Shown one piece after another: positions 1 through 11,490 of a stretch of 64,000 nt of DNA; position 1 is the first letter of the stretch, and each line of letters opens with the position of its first letter. The notes under the pieces were generated by a model. That model saw only the letters and a list, made by a program, of their open reading frames with translations, was not told the DNA's origin and ran no database searches. Location of the stretch: NCBI GenBank assembly GCA_037903475.1, contig JBAJFG010000437.1, positions 775,495-839,494 on the forward strand, written 5' to 3'. This DNA is from Ancylostoma caninum. Its lineage: Eukaryota > Nematoda > Chromadorea > Rhabditida > Ancylostomatidae. Made by a program: the position numbers and the translations under genes.

Positions 1-1479
1 GGGTGGAGGCATGTCTACTGGGGTTCTTCACTGCGCTTAACACGGATATGACCACCGTCTCGTGCCAAAAATTGAATTATTGATTAATCTACTTTCTAGA
101 TTTCTGCTGGTCACTGGGGAGACGTCCCTAGGGGTCCAATAATGCGCTGAAAGCAAACTGACAAAACATCCTCGCTTACTTGGGTGTCGGTTTGCTGAAC
201 CATATATTTTATTGAATTTCCCACAATTTTTGCTCAGGCCCGGGAAGGAACGTGTCCACTGGGGTTTTCTAACGCGTTGACGCTGGTTCAGAGAACATTT
301 TTCATGAAATTCTGGCTCCATTGAATTGTTCGCCTCATTCGCTCTAGAATCGGTGAAAAAAAGGATCTCGAAGGCTATTCAACATGGTGACTACCAAAGT
401 TTCAGGGAACTTTCAATGAATTCAATGAATCTGAAGGTCTGGAGTACTGTTTCCTCCTCCGGCATCAAATAGTAGAGGGCGAGTCTACCAGAGTCGAGCC
501 AGAAATGCCGTCTAGACTTATTTAGGTTCTCTTGGATAAAATACTATCTTTTAAGCTTTCCTTGCATATTAATAACGAAAACTGACATTTAAATTACCAG
601 CTTCAAGAGAGCATTGTACAGGCCATAAAAGTAAAGGTAATTGGTATTGCTTTCATGGAGCAGAGAAGTGTACAAACTTATAAAACATGAAATTGCGTAA
701 TGGAATAATATACCGAAGCTGTGTTCAAATTTTAAATTTGCTTAATAATTACCCTGGAACCCCTGAATTATGATTTCGTACCAAATCCTGGAACGATCCT
801 AATTCCTTAGTAAATGGGAGAAATTTCGAAAAAATTGCTCATTTCTCTGGGTTCTCCCCATGTCTAGACCACTCATGCTTTTTCCAAACATTTTTTGCCG
901 AATTAGTTGATCGAATCGGTTCCGCGCTGTGATTTCAGTGAAACAGCGATATGTGGCGACCCTGTTAGCGGTCGATCGCAGTCACGCGGCTATTTTCGGT
1001 TGCTCACATGACTGTCGAGGTGAAACGATTTCACATCGGCGAACATTGTCGCGATAATATCGCGTCGCTTAATTGTTTTGAGATCGCAGCGTTGTGGAAT
1101 CAACGCTGGGAAGATCTTTGGCTCATGTTTTGTCGAATAAAATGGGACTAAGGTTGAACATTTCGGGCATGGGACCACTGACAGCACGATGGATCACAGC
1201 TGCCACCAACCCTTGAAGCTTCTGCTCCTGTTATTTTTACCCTAATGCTGCTAAGAACTACATTAAGCCTTAGATTAGACTGTCTGGCGCGAAATCTTCA
1301 CCAAAATCCATAAAGCCCAGGTTTTCCATTGTTCGAACGTGTTCCCGAAGCGCTACGGAACACAGGATATACGAGACGCAGCGCAAGGTGTGCGCGAAAA
1401 GAGAACGCTCGCACGCACACCGTAAGGTGCGATCGCGAGAAGTTCTGCGCCGCGAGGAAATGGCAGATAACGCGATTAC

Positions 1480-4400
1480 CTTCGACGTCCATGTTGCCCA
1501 GCAGCGACATCAGTATCGGTCGACCTTCCTTGTCTGAGAGAAAACCATACCCGCAGTATTTCTCGAGACACTGAAAAGGGAATGGTACAAAACGTATTGG
1601 ATAGCTATCGTAACAATAGTTTTTCTGAAATTTTTCTATTAAATGAACATTGTAAAAAAATCCCATGATTTGGAGAAATTGATTTGTAAACTGCATCTTA
1701 ATTTATAGATTTATTTGTTACCAATTTTTCATTCGAAATAAAGCGAGGGAATCCTGATTTCAGTAAAATCTAAACAGATTTGTCCAGAATTTAAAAAAAA
1801 TCAGAGGAACAAAATAGCAAACAAAGGGCAGTTTATTCGTGAATGACCTTCTGGGTCTTTGCTCTCCGTTAAACTCCATTCCTCTGGGATAAAGGCGAGA
1901 CGACGCTAACACCATAAGTCGGGTACCCGTTCAGGTACATATTTATGTTCAAAGTCACGTTGAATCATTGGAAGGATGGGTAACCTGACACCCGTTGGCA
2001 TGATTACCCATGGGTGCGAGTTTATCCATCCGGCTGAGTATAGACAACGTCATTTATGGGTTAACTAGATGATGGGGGCTAGATAAAACGTAAACTTGTA
2101 TACGTTAACACATGTTTATCATAGGTATTCTCAATGGTGCCAGAAATGCTGGGCCTGGATGCACCACTGAGTACTTGCCGTGAATTAGACCTGAGCCTAT
2201 TCACTATAAATAATCTTGTATAGAATTGAAATTTTCATTCATGAAACAACCCAGCCTAGAACACTTGAGCTATACAATAGTTAGTTGGATTCAGCATATT
2301 TTGCGAGTTACTCCACAAATCCTGGGTATATTTTTGATGAATGGTAAGAAATGGTAGCGTAGTGATGAGCGTCATCAAGTTTGCTTAAAGGCAAGGTCCG
2401 GGCAAAATTTCGTCTTCCCAATTTTCACTGGATTCGTCGCCTAAGGAGACGCCCTGCACGAAAACAATAGAAAAATTCCTGAGAAAGTCCCACAACTCAC
2501 GGTTTCCACCGACCAAATTTGGCACACCGTTTGCGGGTTTGCGGAGTCCGTGCTTTCAAATAACGCTATGCCGTGCGATTCGCATGTTGTCTATTGTAGC
2601 GTCGTAGGACAAAATTTATACTGGAGAGATCGCTAGTAAATTCGATGAGGTGCGAGTGCTTTCACGATGTGTTCGTTAAGCAGTACATGTCTGCTCGTCC
2701 ATCGCTGTGAAGTGTGAATGCGCGCAGCTTGTCGTTTGGAGCACGTTTTCCCATGGCTACTGTAATCCTTAGACCCTTGATCACATATCTTCCGATATGT
2801 ATGTAGAGTCTACAGCGAGCTCTCTAATGTGCTACACAGATGGGTTTTGGTCCAGAAAACAAAAAAAAACTTGGATGGGCAAGATTTTGACCAAACCTTT
2901 CCTTTAAGACGAACTCAGTGATCATATTAATTAAGTTGATTGAAGTAAAATAAGCTTTTATATTTTCTGGTTCTTCGAAATCACATGTACAACATAGTAT
3001 GAGTGATCACCAACTCCCTTGCCAGAGATTGTTTCCTGATTGAATTTATCGTGCAGCCTTACTCTATTCACATTTAAATCAATTTGAAAGCGCAGTTCGA
3101 AATATCACGTCAACAGCGCATCCTCATATATCTAAAATATTGCTACAAATACACCGAATTTTTCCTCCTACTACGTCTTGGAATAGCCGGTTTCAAGCTT
3201 TTTCCGAGGTTCTAGGGACCCTCCCCTCCCCCCGTTACCTTGGCGATCCGGCCTATCCACTCTTTTAATAAAATTTTTGCACACAGAGATACGTGGATTT
3301 GCAACTTTATCGAAACGCCCCACGTGGGTGTCAGACAGATGCCATCAAGTAGGGTGGTCAAGTTGCGATAGCATCTGATGTCCGGAAAACGCGACAACAA
3401 GACGATGACGTGGGTAAACATCGACAACACACGTGATCAGCGCTTTCTAGCCGGCTTTTCGGGATATGAGGCGCGTCGCCGAGTCCGTAAACTCCCCGCG
3501 CTCACCTCTCAGCAACTCGTACAGACAAAATGGCCTTGGCATCGTCAATGCAAGCAGGTTTTGTGCCTGACTCATCCCCACCTTGAGAGAATTTGAAAAA
3601 GTTCCCGGCTCGCTATAAACAACTCGTCGATTAGCGATAGCATGTGATCCGTTCTCGGAAAAATATTTCGTATGGTGGGCAAAACGCAAAGAAATTGATG
3701 GATGGTCACTTTTAAGATTCATTGTTTTCTGATGACATTGTGATATCCATAGAAATCTGTTTAATGGCCCAAATTTCGAGAAAAAAGACAACATGTTTCT
3801 ATTAACCATGAATATGGTTAAATTTACGGTTAAATTTTGCTCCAATGATTTGTCCTCCAAAAAGCATGAAATATAAACTGGGTTTGAAACGATGTGGAAG
3901 GCGTAGATATTGCGACTCTCAGAAAAGATTGTGAAACACAGTTCCGCAGAATACTATACCGCACAGCAATAATACGGCAAATGTTTGTTACTGACTTCAT
4001 TCAGAGAGTTTTTTCTCGACTTAAATTTGACAGGATAACTGAAACGCAAATAAATCAACGCCATGAAAAATATACTCTACATATGTAAGTCATCATCCTA
4101 TGGGGTAAAATCGAAACTGCCTGCAGATGAAGTGGTGGCCAGATGTTTAACATATCCATGACTCCACCTCCCGACTTTTTTCACCATTTTTTACTGAAAG
4201 ACGAGCAATAAGAAGTAAATCCGAGTAACTGCTTGAAGGATCTATGAAAATTGCATGAATCCGGCTCAGCGAAGGAAAAGACAAAATTGTTGCAACCACC
4301 GTATATATGAAGATGCAATTATGATCCGAGGGAGATGTCTGAAAGTTATTGTAGACGTTCATCACTGACGTCGCTTTACATTGTTATGTGGGTCAAGGTT

Positions 4401-7400
4401 AGGTGAGAGATTAGCCAGAAAACTTGCGCTTTTCCCTAATCCCTTAAAAAATGGAGGATATGCTCCAGAAAACTCTTAAATGACTTCCCAATTAGAACTT
4501 CGAATCTTAGTATCTAATCTGGTTCTTTGATGAAAGTGGATAAACAATAAAAAAAGTAAGTCACAGTATAAGAATAACCTTGCTTTTTGTACAAACACGA
4601 ACTCTACCCGAGGTCAAACCGAATCAAACCGAAGCGCCAATCGCAGGGTAAGCCTTCCTGTCTCGAGAATAGATCCGCCAAAATCTCAAGAATGTTATAG
4701 CATGATTTCATCACTTGATTGTGATATTTATTTATTTTTCCTTGACAGAATAGCTAGGACTTTTGTTTTTTTTTTGCTCAGTTTCTGCATGATCGTGCAA
4801 TGAATATATATCATACTTCATTAAACAGACAAAATTTGAAGAACCATACTTTAGTTCTCATTTAGCTTTTACTATTCCATCTCACTGTTTTTTCAAAGGA
4901 GAATAAAAATCCAAATACAAAAAATAGGAGGAATAAACAATATATTAAAATTTAATCATCATTAAAAAATACCGAAAATATAACCAAAACAATACTTAAA
5001 AAATTATGATTTTACTAGTGAACTTCCTGCCAAAGTTCTCTTTTTTTCGCTTTTTCACGTTTTTCAGATGTTTTAGATGCCTCCTTTCAAATCCTAATAA
5101 TTTCCACCGACACCCGAAAAATCACTAGGTAGGATAACTTCCCGGGTGTTTCCCTGTGACGAGGTACATAAATATGTACAGGAGCTGTATCCAGACGGAA
5201 GGAAAAATCTGAATAATTTCTATGGTTGAATTCATGGGTTCCCATGGTTCATTCGCAAATTTTGGTGTCATTCAGTGAGAGATTTGTCTTAGCGCATCTG
5301 GTTTCGCCGAATTACCTTTTCCAAATGAAAGACTGGAGATAGATTGGATTTTACAACGTAATCATACTCAATTGGAGCAGGGATTTCATACAGCGTGCAA
5401 GGCATTCAAACAGGCTCCATAATTTTTGAAGTGCACCAGCCTAATGCATTTTGGACAAAGATCAAAAGATCGACTTCCGAAAATGGGCAATTCATCACTG
5501 AGAGGAGTGACAGGAGTGCAAAAACAACTTGGGAGATCTTTTTCCTCACTGTTTTCACCAGTAAGTGAGAGCACGTCGAGAACGATCTGCAGTTCCCTGC
5601 CCTCGCCCCTCCCCCAACCTCCCTCCTCTTCCCCGCTTTTGCAAATTTGACAAGACAACCACTTTTGGTACGGTAACCATACGTGCGTACGGCAAAATTT
5701 CGCCAATGATCTGGTCCGACCAGATTTCCCACTTTCACGAGGGTTACACTTCACCTACATGGGGTCAAAAACGAGACAGCGAGCGATGTTTGAGAAAACC
5801 CGCCGCCGGCCCCGCGGCGCGCCCCGTTCTCTCTGCCCAGCCACCGAGCGCACCATGAGTGGCCTTCTTCAAACGGGATGAAACGAAAAACTATGCGACA
5901 CCAGCACGATCCGATAGCCCAGGGAGGTCGTATTCCTGGTTAAAAACCGGGAACCCCTAGGATCGATTTTCTGTCGCTGCATCTCTGTTTTCGTCAGCTA
6001 CAAAGTACAAAAGCAGCGCTGGAAACAGGTTATTTATAAGGTTGATGTCATTTTCCTGCTGGGCCGTAAATAGCACGCACATTAGCTCTGGTTATTCGAA
6101 AAAGCTGGTCTGCGATGGATCGTTGGGAGACGAGGAGAATTGATTCCACGTAGTAGTAGGCGCTTGGAACGAATTTGGATCGGAGAGAAGGGGAACAAAT
6201 TCGAAAGGTCATCGCATTTCCAGTCTTCTCAAGGTTTCTAGGATTTCCAGGATTACCAAGAACAAATCGACTCCCGAAAATGGGCAATTGGGGGAGTGAC
6301 AGGAGTGAGGGGAGTGACAGGAGTGCTAAAACAACTTAGGAGATCTTTGTCCTCACTATTTTTACGAGTGGAGAGCTCTTGGATGAATACAGGGGCTGTA
6401 GTTTTCGTTTTTTTTTTTTTCAAAAAAACCTGCAGCTCAGTTGTAGCAAAAATTACATAATAACGGTCCTATATATGCAAAATTCAGGAATGTAGCTTCA
6501 AGAAGAGGAGTAAAATGTATCCTATCCTTTGAATATTCGTTTTTTCCAAAGAGTGTATCATTCATTCCAAGGGAAAGAGGAAATTTTGCACCTATTTGTT
6601 GCATAACTGCGTGAGCTGAGACGTTGGATAACGCATTTTATGGAAGTCTACCTATTGGCAGGTGAGGCATCTAGGCAGCTATGTCTGGATAGCAGAAGAT
6701 CTAAAGCGGCACATGAGCGATTTTCAATAAAGGTGGGTACGCCTTTCCTGAATGAAATGGGTAAAGTAGGTGAACAGTGGGTAAATGGATGAAATGGGGT
6801 AAGCAAATAGTGGGCAAAATAGTGAACAAGAAATGGTTAAACGTGCGCCCGGATGTACCTTTGAGTTACCCATGTTAAATTTGTTAACATTTCCAAACTT
6901 ATCCTTTACCGGCCATCCGTCGGAATCTTTACGGATATGTGACGTTGTGAGTAGTACTCACAACGTAACCCAGCTTATAACTGGGTACTCACTGAGTACC
7001 CAGTTATAAGCTGGGTGGTCTTACCCATGAGCATGAGATTACCCACCCATTCTTCTAATGATGCATCCGGGCGAAGAAGGTGTGCCACATTTACCCGAGT
7101 AAACTCGCTAATGATCACCAATTCGCAAAACTCCCAGAGTCGGTATGTATCATTTAGATTACCCATGGTAAATATGCCAACGTCAGTATTAACACTGAGG
7201 GTTAGTTGATTAAATCTGAGGTGCTGAATGTTTATCCTGGGTAGTTTCTATGACACATGCCGGTCCAGTTGAGCTTTTGCTCTTGAGATCATCCATGGTG
7301 AGTGTCTCAACGCGAAATTCAACACTGGGTAAATTTGGGGGTGTTAACATGTTTACCCTGGGTAGTATTAAAGAGGTATGCCGGCACAGATGAGGTATTG

Positions 7401-8638
7401 CCCTGAAGAAACCTCTAGCTACTCATTCTCCTCGTTAACCTATGCGCATTTCTTCGAGGATTAGGCAATCCGTGAAGATTTCAATTTCTTGACCTAATAC
7501 TCCAGCAGAACTTATGCTTGACGAATAAATATTCGACTTCGAACGAGATTTGAAATTTCAAATGCTTTGAAAGCCCCGTTTTAGGCTTTAACCTGAGCTC
7601 CCAAGTCGATAACTCCGTCGAATCTCCCCAAAAATTACGAAATTCCCCCGTAATTGCTGCAGCAACGCTGAATGTCCTGGTTTTCGTCGTGTTTCGCAGT
7701 TGTTGACAGACAGACGCAGCAGCGAGCGACGGACGGGTAGGGGACGGAACAACCTGCGCGGGGTGAGATGACCTCCACGTGGCATCGACCGGGGGGAACA
7801 CGGAAACAGCTCTAGCCTCGACGAAAAACTCGACAGATGTTTGGTGCAAACTCTTGGATCCATGCACGGAAATGGCCGGGATTTTCGTGAGGAATGGAAA
7901 TTTCCAAAGCAATGAAGAAACGCTACACATGCATATAAATAAACAGTAAAATACAGAAAAATAAGGAAGAAAGGGAAATTCTTAAAGAAGGAAGAAGGCG
8001 CCCTTACCTCCGGGGCTTCCCAAGACTCGATTGAGTCAAGTTCCCATGCTTTTCTGAATGTCACATGCTTCTTCAGCGCTTCAGCGGTTTCATCGAAGCG
8101 TAGATCTTTTGCGCGGAGCCATCGAAGTATGTACGAGTCTTCCAGACATTCGATTGATGGTAGAATTGTCCTGGAAGCAAGTTGTGCTGCTTTTCTGCGT
8201 AATTCAGCGTTTTTTCTGGATCTCGCAGCCTTCACTTTTTAAGACATAGATCGTCGTCGCCGCGATCGATGCGCTCGCTCAGGTATCAAGGATTTCGGGG
8301 ACAAGAATCAGCTATGGATATCGTACTTTATCCAGGAAAAATTACTTTTTGAGTCAAAGCTGTGATCTCTTACTCTACAGTCGTCTACCGTCTGACAATA
8401 TCCACACTAAGTTCGTTAGAAAAAAATTCTCACAACGCGGATTAGCGCTTTCTTCGTTCATAGTACCGTTAGGACTAGGAACAATGCATTAGATACCTAT
8501 CGATTTATTCGAGAATTCGATTCTGAATAAGTCTACATTTCGGATGTTTGGAAAAGAGGGAGCGGTAGGATTACAAGGAGGCATTTAAATCTCTTTTTTG
8601 AATATTTCAAATCTTCGGATCTAATCCCGAATGAGTAT

Positions 8639-8669
<31 letters not shown>

Positions 8670-9892
8670 TTCAAATACACTCGAGGGTGCACCAAAATGG
8701 AAAAACAATCAAACTGGGACATCAATAACACAATTCTGTACTGATTATGAAGTATCAAACCAAGCAGTGCCACCTTCCGAGTAATTAAATAAATTGCGTC
8801 ATTCGATTTTTGTTCGGTCCCAAGTATATTCAAACACTGAAATTCGAGTGTTTTGAGCCGGGTTTTGCCATGATTTTTGGTCTCCACTTTTGATTCCGAA
8901 ATGTGTCCCAGATCTCAATGAACTTAATACGTCAGTTTCTCCCGAAAAGAAAGAGGCACATACTATATGTATGGTTCGTTTTACCAGCTAGGATAGATGG
9001 AGAGATACTAGAAGAAAAAGAATGCAGAAAAGTGTACGGTGCATGGTGAGAATGAGGAGAAAAACTGACATTGGGGACTAATACCCAACTATCGTCGCCT
9101 TGAAACAGATAATGCACAAAGAAAGCTTGTTGGGACGAAGCACATGGAATTTCGGATCATGGGAATCTCGTAGGGATCCATGAGATTCTTTGGGATTCCA
9201 TTCAAGCTTAGGAATTATGTAGAACCTCCAAATATCAATAATTTCGCTTTCAAAGGTATTGAAATTATGCGGAAAGGGTCACAGATCAAAATAAAGAATC
9301 TTTTCCCACGACAATTATTTTTTTAAAAAAGCATATAAAAGCAGGTTATTGAACTTTTCGGAATGCAAAAGTGGGCATCCTAGGGAAATAGTAATGAGAG
9401 ATCAAAAGATAATTCGATGAAATCAGCAGTGAATTTAGATGATTTGAAAAAAAATCAGCTTTCACGGAAGGTGATTATTCAATTCAAGAAATGTTTCTGG
9501 ATGTGAAATGAAAATCCTCAAGAAATGGGTAGATCAATCGCTGCGATCGAAAGATCAGCTATGCGAAAATTGGAAACTTGTAGATATCCTGGAAATTAGG
9601 GCAGCAATAGTGAGAAACGTCTCCGCATGCAAAATAGACAACCCGGATGCAAAATGACATTCATGAGAAAGTATTGAGAGATCAAAAGATCAACAGTTGC
9701 GATCGATTGATCAAGTGTGCCAGAATGGGAAGCACCGGATTCTATGGATTTGCGAAATTTCCCAGAAATAGCAAGCAGTAGAAAAAGTTGCTGAACATCT
9801 ACGATACGGTCGTACCTCAGGTCCACAATCGCCTGCTGTTCCTCGGCGGAGATGGGCCTGGTCGGCGACAGTGCGGCGTGCATTACTGCCAT
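1480..9892 (-). CDS. SEC14-like CRAL-TRIO lipid-binding protein, 5' part (3 exons)
   Basis: Exons on the minus strand: 9816-9892, 8008-8170 and 1480-1570. Each has a GT donor and AG acceptor, and the phases join cleanly (2, 0, 1). The first 111 residues begin MAVMHAALSPTRPISAEEQQ. They continue with the CRAL-TRIO N-terminal helices (DSYILRWLRAKDLRFDETAE, about residues 36-55), a WEAPE linker, and the start of the lipid-binding domain (KYCGYGFLSDKEGRPILMSL). That order matches animal SEC14L2-type proteins, which bind phospholipids or tocopherols and often carry a GOLD domain after CRAL-TRIO. The start is the first ATG after a very GC-rich leader. The remaining CRAL-TRIO exons were not found in bases 1-1479, so the gene should continue off the left edge. 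Introns of 1.6 and 6.4 kb are long for the coding length and hold repeats. Family assignment is firm; the exact orthologue is not. Confidence 0.85.
1960..2175. repeat. GGGTAA/TTACCC dispersed repeat, copy 1
   Basis: Contains TATAGACAACGTCAT followed by TGGGTTAACTAGATGATGGG and several TTACCCATGGGTG-like words. The same ordered words recur near 6.73-7.38, 10.44-10.78, 15.0-15.13, 31.06-31.33, 43.59-43.70 and 45.23-45.40 kb. It is an interspersed repeat of unknown class. Confidence 0.6.
5460..5562 (+). repeat. Direct repeat pair, copy A
   Basis: Shares long words with 6262-6367: CGACTTCCGAAAATGGGCAA against CGACTCCCGAAAATGGGCAA, then GGAGTGACAGGAGTGC, ACAACTTGGGAGATCTTT and TCCTCACT. The two copies lie about 800 bp apart, in the same orientation, inside the SEC14-like intron. 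Confidence 0.7.
6262..6367 (+). repeat. Direct repeat pair, copy B
   Basis: Second copy of the element at 5460-5562. It has an extra local duplication of GGGGAGTGACAGGAGTG, which suggests slippage after the copies separated. Confidence 0.7.
6725..7375. repeat. GGGTAA/TTACCC dispersed repeat, copy 2 (longest)
   Basis: Repeated words such as TTTACCCTGGGTAGT, ATTACCCATGGTAAAT and GATGCATCCGGGC recur with imperfect spacing. A strong hairpin at 6968-7016 sits inside it. Confidence 0.6.
6968..7016. repeat. 22-bp perfect hairpin with 5-nt loop
   Basis: Arms 6968-6989 and 6995-7016 are perfect reverse complements (left arm begins ACCCAGCTTATAACTGGGT); the loop is CACTG. The arms themselves contain the ACCCAG/CTGGGT word of the surrounding repeat. 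Confidence 0.9.
8637..8671. repeat. (TTTA)n microsatellite
   Basis: About eight uninterrupted ATTT units in the first intron of the SEC14-like gene. A shorter run of the same motif occurs at 16622-16640. Confidence 0.9.
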
Positions 9893-10120
9893 GCGCGGCG
9901 CGCGGGCGGGTGGGGGGCTGACCTGTCGTCGTCGTCGACGTCGACGACGTCGCCGACTCGCGGCCGCGCGTGTCTCCGCCGTCCGCGCCGGCGACGCTAT
10001 CTCCGCGGCTCGTTCGTCGTCGACTCCGTACCGTACGTGCTATTCGCAGCGGCCGTGTCGCGCATGTTCATCTCTATATCTCCGACGTTTTTCCGTCGTT
10101 AACGTAGCCTTGATCTAACT
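9893..10120 (-). promoter_or_regulatory. GC-rich leader/promoter of the SEC14-like gene
   Basis: Immediately upstream of the start codon the sequence becomes very GC-rich, with runs of GTC/GAC trinucleotides around GTCGTCGTCGTCGACGTCGA and CGGCCGCGCG. The surroundings are AT-rich. Position and composition suggest a 5' UTR and promoter; no defined element was recognised. Open frames here are composition artefacts rich in arginine. Confidence 0.4.
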
Positions 10121-10439
10121 CGTTTCAACAAAGCCGCGCCCCCTCGGGCTTTCGCAATCCCCCGTCAGAAGGTGAAATTTTTGTGAAATTCGGAGGAAAA
10201 TTACCAGTTTCTCCATAACTTCGCTACATTTTCAGTTACTCACCAGTTACTCGTTATTCAGCTGTCAGAACTGGTTTACTTACTCCTTAGTTTTCCATTT
10301 TGTGAGTACATTCTTGTTTAGTTGTTTATTAATATGTTTTTATTTATATGTTTATCTATATAATATTTTATACATTTCTGTTCAAAATTTGTAGCGCTGT
10401 GTGTGCGAAAAATAAAGGAAGAATTCTGTACCATCCATC

Positions 10440-10775
10440 ATTCCAGTGGCTGCATGCATCATTGAGATAACCCAGAGTATACGTGTTACCGCCATGCAGA
10501 TTTACCCATCGTTAACATGGATATCAACATATTTACCCTGCGTAATCTTAATGTGGCATCCAGGCCCAAAAATGCTTTGAAATTCACCACGAAACTCGGC
10601 TATCTTCGGTCGTCATTCATTCGCATAACAAAATCGCTTCAAGGTCCACATGCATTATGGAGATTACCCATGGTGAGCGTGTTAAAGTGTCCAGATTTAC
10701 CCTTTACCTGGCACCCATGAACATGGTTACTCATACATGACGCTATAACCAGCTGATACCAATGGGTAAATGCTT
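10440..10775. repeat. GGGTAA/TTACCC dispersed repeat, copy 3
   Basis: Words in common with the other copies: TTACCCATCGTTAACATGG, ATTTACCCTGCGTAATC, GAGATTACCCATGGTGAGCG and TGCATCATTGAGATAACCC. Confidence 0.55.
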
Positions 10776-11285
10776 ACTCATCCTTCCAATTATGCATCAT
10801 GGCGCAGGCAAAGTGCACGACGCGGCAGTTTTTTGTGTTCAAACATCTGACCGATCACAAAGAACGCACTTTCAAGAAGGAGCTAACGACGGTTCGATCC
10901 ACGCAGTGTTGGGCAGCGGTATGGCTACCTTGAGTGGGTTGCGTTTAGACGAAATTTCTTACTTCTCTATAATTTTGTATTCCTTGTTGTCTAATGATTG
11001 GACCAGCCAAGATATCGGAAACAACGTGGATTGTTTTTAAATCGCTGAAGTTATTGATCTTTCCGCACACAATCGGGCAAAACTCGACACTTCGGATCTT
11101 TCGCACTGATCCAGGGCAAACGTGGATTAGTATGGATTTCTCAACAAATCGGAAACTCACCGCATGTCCTGTCTGACCTTTGCATGCATGAGTATGTGGA
11201 CGATTAAATCTTGGAGTTTCCACATGTTATCTTACGCTGTATAGTGAGGAACTTGGAGCCAAAAACAGAACTATGGAAGGAGATA

Positions 11286-11490
11286 AAAAAGAGGAAGGAA
11301 CACAGATAGACAAATATAGACAGACAGGCAGACAGACAGAAAAAGGCGGACAAACAGACAGACAGATAGATAGATAGATAGATAGACAGACCGATAGATA
11401 TGGACAGACGGATGAACAGACAAAAAAACAGACAAACAGACAGGCAAGCTAACGGACAAACAAGCAAATAAGCAGACACACAGACATGCC
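11286..11490. repeat. CAGA/TAGA microsatellite tract
   Basis: About 200 bp of imperfect GACAGACAGACA with a pure GATAGATAGATAGATAGA core. The minus-strand translations are LSVCLSV-type low-complexity peptides and are not genes. Confidence 0.9.

Larger units (their letters stand above)
1571..8007 (-). other. 6.4-kb intron of the SEC14-like gene, repeat-filled
   Basis: No convincing exon was found on either strand. The interval contains two copies of a dispersed GGGTAA-type repeat, a pair of direct repeats near 5.46 and 6.26 kb, and a GC-rich patch near 5.8 kb. Open frames here (for example 5386-5858 and 3447-3860) lack family resemblance and splice context. Confidence 0.6.

Noticed and set aside
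9788..10118. Overlapping arginine-rich open frames on the plus strand
   Set aside because: They are translations of GTC/CGC-rich DNA upstream of a real minus-strand start codon; no splice or family support.
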